DNA of 64,000 nt. Origin: Granulicella sp. (GTDB taxonomy: Bacteria > Acidobacteriota > Terriglobia > Terriglobales > Acidobacteriaceae). Of the stretch, positions 9,111 to 16,286 are shown one piece after another. The notes below the pieces were generated by a model. The model saw nothing but the letters and a program-made list of their open reading frames with translations. It was not told where the DNA came from and made no database searches. The stretch spans positions 1 through 64,000 of the forward strand of contig DAHXNO010000140.1 of NCBI GenBank assembly GCA_027365345.1, written 5' to 3'. Numbering within the stretch: the stretch's first letter is position 1; each line of letters begins with the position of its first letter. Both the position numbers and the translations under genes were made by a program.

Positions 9111-9137
9111 CTATCTATTTTTCAGCACTATAGATAG
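9111..9137 (-). terminator. Probable terminator of tRNA-Leu(CAA)
   Basis: CTATCTAT and ATAGATAG form an eight-base perfect stem with an 11-base loop. It lies about 100 bases beyond the 3' end of the minus-strand tRNA-Leu and is followed on that strand by TTATTTT. The stem is AT-rich, so it is weak, but position and T-run fit a terminator. Confidence 0.5.
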
Positions 9138-9237
9138 GACACACGGGAAATGGAGCCAGCCTTGATTCTGACTGAACCACTCGAACCCGAGGATTGTTTT
9201 GCATTGACTTTGGGGAAAGCAGAGAGCCGGCTGAATC

Positions 9238-9325
9238 TGGTGGCTTGAGTGGGACTTGAACCCACACGGGATTGCTCCCAATGGTTTTTGAGACCACCGC
9301 GTATGCCGATTCCGCCATCAAGCCA
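9238..9325 (-). tRNA. tRNA-Leu (anticodon CAA)
   Basis: Minus strand: the acceptor arms TGGCTTG and CAAGCCA pair and CCA is encoded. The anticodon loop CTCAAAA gives anticodon CAA, reading UUG. A long variable arm, as expected for a class II tRNA, follows, and the T-arm GTGGGTTCAAGTCCCAC is intact. Decayed transposase sequences lie on both sides (IS4 type downstream, IS3 type upstream), which fits tRNA genes being insertion hot spots. Confidence 0.95.
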
Positions 9326-9337
9326 ACAACCTTATTA

Positions 9338-9457
9338 GATCATAAAAGGCTTCGCCGAAGACCAGTGAGCATCCAGACATCCAGCACGGTGCGTCCCGTG
9401 GAAGCTTTCCACGAATGCCTTGCTGGTAAGCTTGCCTGGCCCGGAGCTGAAGGAGGA
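9338..9457 (-). pseudogene. IS3-type transposase scrap (integrase core)
   Basis: The minus-strand frame reads SSFSSGPGKLTSKAFVESFHGTHRAGCLDAHW and then stops. This matches the C-terminal part of the IS3-family OrfB integrase core, typically DFSRPGKPTDNAFVESFNGxxRxECLNxHWF, which holds the catalytic glutamate in VESF. Only about 40 residues remain and the start of the enzyme is missing. It lies 13 bases upstream of tRNA-Leu(CAA). Too short to name the IS. Confidence 0.7.
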
Positions 9458-9598
9458 GTGGATTTCTCCTGAAGTTGCGTCATCTGGCCAACCTGACCCG
9501 TCCACCTGACCCATCCCAGGCCGACATGCTTCGCCAACCAACGGCGGGACACGTTGAGCATCGTCCTCCCTCTTTGCCATGGTCCACGGCGGCGGCTT

Positions 9599-10792
9599 CT
9601 ACGGTCTTACCCCAAAGACAAATTCAGTCTCGGAGCGCATCGTCTCACCCGGTTTTACCAGTGTCGATGGAAACTTCGGCTCGTTGGGAGAATCCGGAAA
9701 GTGCTGCGTCTCCAGGCAGAACCCGGAGTACTTCTCATAGGTCACGCCATACTTCCCATGCTGCTTGCCATCCAGAAAGTTCCCGGAGTAGAACTGCACT
9801 CCCGGCTGAGTGGTCATCACCGTCAGCGTCCTCCCGCTCTTTGGGTCATAGACCTTGGCCGCCAGATGGAGGCTGCCGGGCTTGCCGTTCAACACAAAAT
9901 TGTGGTCGTACCCTCCGCCGATCTTCAACTGGGCATTGTCCTCATCGATGCGTGCCCCGATTGCCGTCGGCTGAAGAAAGTCAAAGGGCGTCCCCTTCAC
10001 TGGAGCAAGTTCTCCGGTCGGAATCTGCGTTGCATCTACCGGCGTATAGCGGTCGGCGGGAATCATCAACACGTCATCCAGGATGCTGCCCTTACCATCG
10101 CCGGCCAGGTTGAAGTAGCTGTGATTGGTCAGATTCACCACGGTGGGCTTGGTCGTCGTGGCGCTATACAGGATTCGCAGAGCGTGACCCTCCACGCTGT
10201 AGCGCACATGGACCGTCAATGTCCCGGGGAATCCCATATCCCCATCCGGACTCACCAGCGACATCTCCACGCCATCCGGAATCATCCTGGCCGTCCACAC
10301 CTTCGAACTGAACCCCTCAGGCCCTCCATGCAGCGCGTTGCCGTTGTTGTTCAGCGGAATATGATAGGTCTTTCCATCAATCGAGAACGTTCCCTTGGCA
10401 ATCCGATTCCCATAACGTCCCACGATCGCGCCAAAGTAGGTGTTGGTGTCCTTCTCGTACTGCGCCACATCGTCATATCCCAGCACCACATCGGCCATCC
10501 GGCCATTGCGGTCCGGCGCCTCGATACTCACCACCCTCGCTCCAAAGGTCGCAATCCTTGCTGTCAGCTCGTGGCCGCTGATGGTAAAGATCTTCACTGG
10601 CGTGCCATCGGCCGCCGTCCCCCATGCCGCCTCGTGAACAGAAGCGGCTTGGCGCGTTGAGGCAGCCGATCGCACCGAGGCCGCCTCGTTCCCAGGAACC
10701 GCCTGGCGTACGGAACCTCCTGGTTCTGCCGCCCAGAGCATCGGCCCCACCAGCAACACCGCCATCGCCGCTACCGTCCGCTTCAGCATCAT
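9599..10792 (-). CDS. galM: Aldose 1-epimerase (mutarotase), exported
   Basis: Interconverts alpha and beta anomers of aldoses such as galactose, glucose or arabinose. The 397-residue product has a signal peptide (MMLKRTVAAMAVLLVGPMLWAA), so it probably acts in the periplasm. Family landmarks are YFGAIVGRYGNRIAKGTF, NALHGGPEGF, NLTNHSYFNL with a catalytic histidine, GGYDHNFVL and FCLETQHFPDSPN with the catalytic glutamate. The start at 10792 is preferred over the ORF-track start at 10909, because GAGGAG lies just upstream and the signal peptide begins there. It is the last gene of the araB-araD-galM run, 85 bases after araD, and supplies the correct sugar anomer for uptake or catabolism. Confidence 0.92.
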   Translation of the reverse strand: MMLKRTVAAMAVLLVGPMLWAAEPGGSVRQAVPGNEAASVRSAASTRQAASVHEAAWGTAADGTPVKIFTISGHELTARIATFGARVVSIEAPDRNGRMADVVLGYDDVAQYEKDTNTYFGAIVGRYGNRIAKGTFSIDGKTYHIPLNNNGNALHGGPEGFSSKVWTARMIPDGVEMSLVSPDGDMGFPGTLTVHVRYSVEGHALRILYSATTTKPTVVNLTNHSYFNLAGDGKGSILDDVLMIPADRYTPVDATQIPTGELAPVKGTPFDFLQPTAIGARIDEDNAQLKIGGGYDHNFVLNGKPGSLHLAAKVYDPKSGRTLTVMTTQPGVQFYSGNFLDGKQHGKYGVTYEKYSGFCLETQHFPDSPNEPKFPSTLVKPGETMRSETEFVFGVRP

Positions 10793-10877
10793 CTCTTCTC
10801 CTCTCGTCCTTGCATCCCGCCATGGTCCATCGAATCGATTTCGTTCCACTTCGTCGAACCATTCTTCCCTGCGCCGG

Positions 10878-11582
10878 CTAGCCTTGTCCATAGGTGGCGG
10901 CGGCTCCATGCTTACGCAGGTAATGCCTGTCCAGAAGGGCCTGGGAGACCTCTTCGGCGCGCTGGTTCAGCGCCAGGGTGCGGTAGGCCATCCTGGCGAC
11001 AGCCTCTAGCACGACGGCATGGTGGGCCGCGGCAGCAGCATCTTTCCCCCACGCGAAGGGAGCGTGTCCTGCAACCAGGCAAGCGGGCACCGCCATCGGG
11101 TCGAGCTTCGCCTGCGCCCCTTTGAACCGCGCCACGATCGCCAGTCCGGTCTCATGGACGTACCTTCCCTTAATCGCCTCGTCGCTTAGCGGCAAAGTCA
11201 CTGGGACAGGTCCATGGAAGTAATCCGCATGCGTGGTTCCAAACGCCGGAATCGCCATCCCAGCCTGCGCAAAGCTGGTGGCAAACTCCGAGTGGGTATG
11301 CACCACCGCTCCAATGTCACCGAACTCTCTGTAAAGCAGCGTGTGAGTATCCAGGTCGGATGAGGGCTTCAGCTTGCCCTCGACAATCTTCCCATCCAAG
11401 TCTGTCACCACCATATCCTCTGCCCGCAACACGTCATAGTCCACGCCTGAGGGCTTAATCACCACCAGGCCCTGCCGCCTGTCCACCGCGGAGGCATTCC
11501 CAAACGTATACAGCACTAGCCCCTTGCGCACCAGCTCCAGGTTGGCCTGCAAAACCTCTTCCCGCAACGCGCTCAACAGCAT
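10878..11582 (-). CDS. araD: L-ribulose-5-phosphate 4-epimerase
   Basis: Cytosolic zinc enzyme converting L-ribulose 5-phosphate to D-xylulose 5-phosphate, the last step of L-arabinose breakdown before the pentose phosphate pathway. The 234-residue product matches family length. Motifs: LVLYTFGNASAVDR, VVIKPSGVDYD, SSDLDTHTLLYREF, and the metal-binding AVVHTHSEFATSFAQAG with a further histidine in GTTHADYF. The start ATG at 11582 has GAGGAG six bases upstream; the ORF-track extension to 11675 is not needed. It lies 95 bases downstream of araB on the same strand. Confidence 0.95.
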   Translation of the reverse strand: MLLSALREEVLQANLELVRKGLVLYTFGNASAVDRRQGLVVIKPSGVDYDVLRAEDMVVTDLDGKIVEGKLKPSSDLDTHTLLYREFGDIGAVVHTHSEFATSFAQAGMAIPAFGTTHADYFHGPVPVTLPLSDEAIKGRYVHETGLAIVARFKGAQAKLDPMAVPACLVAGHAPFAWGKDAAAAAHHAVVLEAVARMAYRTLALNQRAEEVSQALLDRHYLRKHGAAATYGQG

Positions 11583-11677
11583 GGGCAACTCCTCTCTTCT
11601 TACCTGAGAATCTGTCCTCTTCTCTTTGTCCAGCTCCCGCTCCCAACTTTGCCGGTTGTCTGAAGCCTGCCACATCC

Positions 11678-13258
11678 TCAGCCGCCACGAACCTCGGCTG
11701 CAATCCGCCGCAGCTCCGGCAACACATCGCCCATACCCTCTGCGGCGGCCTTGGGCGAGCCAAACGCAAAATACACCTTCTTGTAAAGCGCAAAAACTTC
11801 CTCATATCGCCTTACCGCCGCCGGTGCCGGATGGAACGTACGGAAGTGCAGACACATCTTCGCCTGCGCGTCCTCAATGCTGGGGAAGGCGCCCGCAGCA
11901 AGAAGGGCAAAGATCCCCGAGCCCAGACTTGTCGGCACGCCATCGGGTACCAGCACCGGCTTTCCCAACACATTCGCGTACACCTGGTTCAGCACGGCAT
12001 TCTGCTGCGGAATCCCTCCTGCATTGATCACGCGATGCACCGGCACGCCATGCTCGGCCATCCGCTCCAGAATAATGCGGGTATGGAATGCCGTTCCCTC
12101 GATGGCGGCAAAGAGCTCATCCTTGGCAGAGTGCAAAAGGTTCCATCCCAATGTGATGCCACCCAGTTCAGGATTCACCAGCACGGTCCGGTCGCCATTG
12201 TCCCAACTCAACCGCAGCAGCCCGGTCTGCGCCGGCTTGTAGGCATCCAATCCTTCGCTCAGGGTCTTCACCTCTGTCCCCGCGCGCCGCGCGATGGCGT
12301 CAAAGATGTCGCCCGTCGCCGACAAACCCGCCTCAATCCCTGTAAAACTCGGATGGACGCTCCCCGGCACCACGCCGCAAACTCCGGGCACCAGTCGCGT
12401 CTGGCTGCTCATGGCAATGATGCAGGTAGAAGTTCCTACCACATTCACCACATCGCCCTCCTTGCATCCCGCGCCAATCGCGTCCCAGTGGGCGTCAAAG
12501 GCGCCCACTGGAATCGGAATCCCAGCCTTTAGCCCCATCGCATCCGCCCATCTCTGGCTCAGCCCACCCGCCACGGCATCGGAGCACCGATACTCGCCTT
12601 CCAACTTCTCCCGCACACCATCCAGCAGCGGATCCAGCCGGGAGAGAAACTCCTGCGGAGGCAGCCCGCCCCAGCGCGGATTCCACATCCACTTATGTCC
12701 CATCGCACAGACGCTTCGCTTCACCTTCTTCGCATCGGTCACTCCGGTCAAGGTCGCCGCTACCATATCGCAGTGTTCCAATGCGGTCCCAAACCTCTCC
12801 CGCTTCTCCGGGTTCTGTCGCAACCAATACAGCAGTTTCGCGAATCCCCACTCATGGGAGTACACCCCGCCGCACCACTCAATTGCCTCCAACCCGGTGG
12901 CGTGCGCCAACTCGGTAATCTCTCTGGCCTCGCGATGCGCCCGGTGATCGCACCACAGCATGTACTCATCCAGAGGCTGTAGATGCGCATCCACTGGAAT
13001 CACGCTGGATCCGGTCGTGTCCAGCGCCACCGACACGATCTCTGCGCCATCCACTCCGGTCTGCCGCACCACTTCCCGCATCGCCTCCACCAGCGCGCGC
13101 ATATGGTCCTCGTGCGCCTGGGTGGCGAAGTCGGGGTCTTCCCGTTTGCGGTGCAACGGATACGCCGCTGAGGCGGTTCCGAGCCTTCCTCGCTCGCTGT
13201 CCAGCAGCGTAACCCGCACACTCAAAGTTCCAAAGTCCACACCCGCAACCAATGCCAT
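11678..13258 (-). CDS. araB: Ribulokinase
   Basis: FGGY-family sugar kinase that phosphorylates L-ribulose with ATP, the second step of L-arabinose catabolism. About 526 residues from the ATG at 13258, chosen because the conserved N-terminus MALVAGVDFGTLSVRVTLLD starts there with GAGAGG just upstream. Other landmarks: SVALDTTGSSVIPVD, EYMLWCDHRAH, GVYSHEWGFAKLLYWLRQNP, VGAFDAHWDAIGAGC with the catalytic aspartate, VVGTSTCIIAMS, and the C-terminal NAGGIPQQNAVLNQVYANVLGKPV. It is the first gene of araB-araD-galM, divergent from a LacI-type regulator. araA (isomerase) is not in the window. Confidence 0.95.
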   Translation of the reverse strand: MALVAGVDFGTLSVRVTLLDSERGRLGTASAAYPLHRKREDPDFATQAHEDHMRALVEAMREVVRQTGVDGAEIVSVALDTTGSSVIPVDAHLQPLDEYMLWCDHRAHREAREITELAHATGLEAIEWCGGVYSHEWGFAKLLYWLRQNPEKRERFGTALEHCDMVAATLTGVTDAKKVKRSVCAMGHKWMWNPRWGGLPPQEFLSRLDPLLDGVREKLEGEYRCSDAVAGGLSQRWADAMGLKAGIPIPVGAFDAHWDAIGAGCKEGDVVNVVGTSTCIIAMSSQTRLVPGVCGVVPGSVHPSFTGIEAGLSATGDIFDAIARRAGTEVKTLSEGLDAYKPAQTGLLRLSWDNGDRTVLVNPELGGITLGWNLLHSAKDELFAAIEGTAFHTRIILERMAEHGVPVHRVINAGGIPQQNAVLNQVYANVLGKPVLVPDGVPTSLGSGIFALLAAGAFPSIEDAQAKMCLHFRTFHPAPAAVRRYEEVFALYKKVYFAFGSPKAAAEGMGDVLPELRRIAAEVRGG

Positions 13259-13584
13259 ATCACCCTCTCGAACTTTTTTTTGAGAACTACACGGCGTCGG
13301 GCCAGGCTCACGATGGGATGCAGCTACCCAAGGCAAGAACCGGCCGACGTAAACGTTTTCTTCCGTTCACAATACCTTTCCCCCTCCACCTTCGTCAACC
13401 CCACAGGTTCCCTACGGTTCCACGGGGGAATCCGCCTGCCGTCGGCCACCGTTCTTTCCCCGCTCTTTGCCTCTTTCATCTCGCCTTCTCAGACGCTCCC
13501 GAGTATGCTGAGGACATCTGCAATATAGGTTCTTTTCCCTTGAAACCATCACGCAAGCGCTCCAAGTCCTCTGCATCCGGCAAA
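13259..13584. other. Divergent promoter region of araB and lacI-type gene
   Basis: About 326 bases between the start codons of araB (minus) and its probable regulator (plus). It must contain both promoters and any operator. The near-palindrome at 13349-13360 is the only candidate site I could pick out. Confidence 0.6.
13349..13360. promoter_or_regulatory. Candidate LacI-family operator
   Basis: GTAAACGTTTTC is centred on the palindrome AAACGTTT. LacI/GalR operators are typically near-palindromes around a central CG, often with AAACG half sites. It lies 91 bases upstream of the araB start in the araB-regulator intergenic region, where autoregulation of a divergent pair is common. One copy only, so moderate to low support. 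Confidence 0.4.
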
Positions 13585-14742
13585 ATGGATATCCGCGATG
13601 TAGCCGCTCTCGCACGGGTCTCCATCGCCACGGTCTCACGCACCATTAACCACGTGCCCACGGTGGACCCTGCCCTTGCGGCCCGCGTCTGGAAGGCCGT
13701 GAATGAGCTCAACTACCTTCCCAACACCCAGGCGCGCGCTCTGGTCTCTGGCCATAGCCGCCTGATTGGACTGATCGTATCGGAGATTACCAATCCCTTC
13801 TTTCCAGAGCTCATCCAGGAGTTCGAACAGGCGGCCGTCTCTCGCGGCTACGAGGTTCTGATCGGTTCCACAAACTACGAGCCAAAGATCATGGAGATCT
13901 GCGCTCGGCGGATGCTGGAGCGAAAAGTGGACGGTGTCGCCGTCATGACCTTCGGAGTCGAGGAGTTCTTCCTTGACCGTTTCGCGGCTGAAGGAATCCC
14001 CTACGTCTTCATCGATCCCGCTCCATCGCGGCCGATGAGCAGTGTTCTTGCAGTGGACTACCTGGCCGGCATCTCAGAAGGCGTGCAGCATCTGGCCGTC
14101 CTCGGTCATCGCAACATCGCCTTCATCAGCGGCCCGCTCATCCGGCGCTCCTCCCTCAGCAGAAAGGAAGCATTCCTTCGCTGTCTCCACTCCATTGGCC
14201 TCAAACCCAATCCAGACTGGCTCATCGAGGGCGATCACACCCTGGACGGCGGACGCGACGCCATGAAGAAGATCCTTGCTCTGCCCCACTGGCCGTCGGC
14301 CGTCATGTGCTCCAACGATATGACCGCCATTGGGGTTCAGCACGCCCTCTTCGACGCCAACCTTCGCATCCCCGACGACTTCTCCCTGATTGGCTACGAC
14401 GACATCCATCTGGCCGAGTACACCATCCCTCCGTTGACCACCATTCGCATGTCCTGCCGCGACCTTGCCATCCAAGCCATGGAAAATCTGCTCTACCACG
14501 GCCACCCCAAGGCCCGGTCAGCCCAAACGTTGAACGATGCGGCTCACTCTGCCGCGGCGCCAAGCCAGCCCTTCGCCAAGCCGGACGAACCCTTTGCAAC
14601 CATTTCCACCCGACTGATCGTCCGCCGTACCACCGGACTGCCCCACAACGCGCTGCAAGACCTGCGTCAAGCTGGACCAACAAAGAAAATGCCTCCACCC
14701 TCACGCCGCCCATCTCGGCCACGCGGATCCATAAAGCCTTAG
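13585..14742 (+). CDS. LacI/GalR-family transcriptional regulator (probable arabinose operon regulator)
   Basis: DNA-binding repressor of about 385 residues. The N-terminal helix-turn-helix is MDIRDVAALARVSIATVSRTINHVPTVDPALAARVWKAV with hinge NTQARALVSGHSRLIGLIV, followed by a periplasmic-binding-protein-like sugar sensor (SEITNPFFPELIQEFEQAAV, AVMCSNDMTAIGVQHALFD, LIGYDDIHLAEYTIPPLTTIRM). The tail beyond the sensor domain (about 60 residues, Pro/Arg-rich) is longer than usual. The start at 13585 gives the standard HTH but lacks a clear ribosome binding site; an in-frame TTG at 13540 would add a basic leader and is a fair alternative. Divergent from araB, so control of that operon is the natural inference; the inducer is unknown. 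Confidence 0.88.
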   Translation: MDIRDVAALARVSIATVSRTINHVPTVDPALAARVWKAVNELNYLPNTQARALVSGHSRLIGLIVSEITNPFFPELIQEFEQAAVSRGYEVLIGSTNYEPKIMEICARRMLERKVDGVAVMTFGVEEFFLDRFAAEGIPYVFIDPAPSRPMSSVLAVDYLAGISEGVQHLAVLGHRNIAFISGPLIRRSSLSRKEAFLRCLHSIGLKPNPDWLIEGDHTLDGGRDAMKKILALPHWPSAVMCSNDMTAIGVQHALFDANLRIPDDFSLIGYDDIHLAEYTIPPLTTIRMSCRDLAIQAMENLLYHGHPKARSAQTLNDAAHSAAAPSQPFAKPDEPFATISTRLIVRRTTGLPHNALQDLRQAGPTKKMPPPSRRPSRPRGSIKP

Positions 14743-14876
14743 AGCGGAATCACCAGCATCTCTCTGCGGGTCCATCGCGAAGCTTCAGTAGGGGCAAGGA
14801 GGCTTCCCAAAGAAGCGCCGCTGATCAGTGCTCTGGAACACGGATCTGGAACACGGATCGATAGAGCCAACGGGCG

Positions 14877-15965
14877 CTACGTCACCGGTAGCGGCGCGGT
14901 GCGTTTGAGCGCCATGCTCCGATACACGGGCTGGTATCCCAGGCTCCTGGCGAAGCCCAGAATCCGGTCAAACTGCAAGCTGATCGTTGCGCCTGCCTTT
15001 TGTGTTACCTCATCTTCAATCGGTAAATCAAAATCATCGGCGCCGTACAGCAGTCCTTCCAAAGCACGTTCATTCTGCGTCAGCACAGAGGTTCGTATCC
15101 GCGGCACGTTGTCCAGATAGATTCTGCTGAGAGCAAGATGGCGAAGATACTCGCTCGTGCTGATTTCGATCTGGCCCAGCGCATCGCCCAGCGGCGTAAA
15201 GTACGGCTTGAAGGTCCAGCAAAGAAAGCTGCCTAACCCTCCTACCTCATCCTGAAACTGCCGCGTGCGCTCCAGGTGCTCGATCCGTTCCTCAATGGTC
15301 TCGTCAAAGCCGATCACCATCGTCGCCGAGGTTTTCAGCCCCGTCTCCACAAGCGCCCGCTGCGCCTCAAAGTATTGGGCCACGGTGTACTTGAACTTGC
15401 TATGCCTCTGCCGGAAGTCTTCAGTCAGAATCTCTGACCCACCCCCGGTCACCCAGCGAACGCCCGCATCCTTCAGCCGCTGCGCGGTACGGACGTAGTC
15501 CAACTTGCCATGATCGGCCAGGTACATGAACTCAGCGATGGTCAGCGCATAGAACTCTATCCTGTCCTGATACCGTTCGCGCACCGCGTGAAACAGATCG
15601 CAGTAGTATTCCAGCGTCAACTGCGGATTGAATCCACCGTTAAACCCCACCAGATCTCCGCCCAGGTCAATCAGCTCGTCGATCTTGGCGAACACCTGCT
15701 GCTTGGAAAGCACATAGCCGTCCGCTGCTCCGGGCAGGGTATAGAATGCGCAGTAATCGCACTGGGCTACGCACACGTTGGTGTAGTTGATGATCCGCAT
15801 CAGCATGTAAGTGCATGCCTCAGGCTCATGGAACCGGGAGCGCACCACCTGGGCCAGTTCGCGCAGTCGCTCGTCACTGGCGTTCTTCCATAGCCAAAGC
15901 GCCTCTTGCGCGGACACGCGGCCGCCATTCTTCAACCTCTCGCGCATCTCCTCGGTAGACATCAT
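14877..15965 (-). CDS. mqnC: Cyclic dehypoxanthinyl futalosine synthase
   Basis: Radical SAM enzyme of the futalosine route to menaquinone, which cyclises dehypoxanthine futalosine. The radical SAM cluster motif CxxxCxxC is present as CVAQCDYC (C65, C69, C72), after INYTNV, which is typical of MqnC/MqnE. VGFNGGFNPQLTLEYYCDLF, VTGGGSEILTEDFRQRHS and MVIGFDETIEERIEHL support MqnC. The ATG at 15965 has AGAGGTGAG seven bases upstream, so I prefer it to the GTG at 15977. No other mqn gene is in the window; pathway genes are often scattered. Its presence suggests menaquinone as the respiratory quinone. Confidence 0.9.
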   Translation of the reverse strand: MMSTEEMRERLKNGGRVSAQEALWLWKNASDERLRELAQVVRSRFHEPEACTYMLMRIINYTNVCVAQCDYCAFYTLPGAADGYVLSKQQVFAKIDELIDLGGDLVGFNGGFNPQLTLEYYCDLFHAVRERYQDRIEFYALTIAEFMYLADHGKLDYVRTAQRLKDAGVRWVTGGGSEILTEDFRQRHSKFKYTVAQYFEAQRALVETGLKTSATMVIGFDETIEERIEHLERTRQFQDEVGGLGSFLCWTFKPYFTPLGDALGQIEISTSEYLRHLALSRIYLDNVPRIRTSVLTQNERALEGLLYGADDFDLPIEDEVTQKAGATISLQFDRILGFARSLGYQPVYRSMALKRTAPLPVT

Positions 15966-16286
15966 TTCAATACTCACCTCTCTAGTCTAGAACACCCCCT
16001 TTTGCCCCAACCGGACCGGAGATGCCCGAACCAGCATGATTCCTGGGGCGGCGGAAGGGCAATCGGCAGCGGCGATCGGCGCCACGCAACAGAGATCGAC
16101 GCAAAGACGAACGCTCTGTACGGATCTCGCTCCGGCCACTTCGCTTCATGGAAGGTACGCATGTTTCGGCAGGCTCCCAGACGCAGCTTCCACCACGTCT
16201 CTCCGGGAGACGGTATCGCAACTCTTTCAGCCGAGTTGATCACATTAAAGAACAAATCGCACTCGTTTGGATATATCCTTTCAGCC
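15966..16286. other. Divergent intergenic region
   Basis: About 320 bases between the start codons of mqnC and the CocE/NonD hydrolase. It should hold both promoters. Short ORFs on both strands and the upstream extension of the hydrolase frame have no recognisable content. No operator or hairpin stood out. Confidence 0.4.

Noticed and set aside
8078-9133. 351-residue plus-strand ORF
   Set aside because: It is one frame running through the frameshifted transposase; only part of it matches the transposase and the rest is out of frame.
14823-14868. Direct repeat CTGGAACACGGAT x2 between convergent lacI-type gene and mqnC
   Set aside because: Only two short copies in a brief intergenic gap; not enough to call an operator or element.
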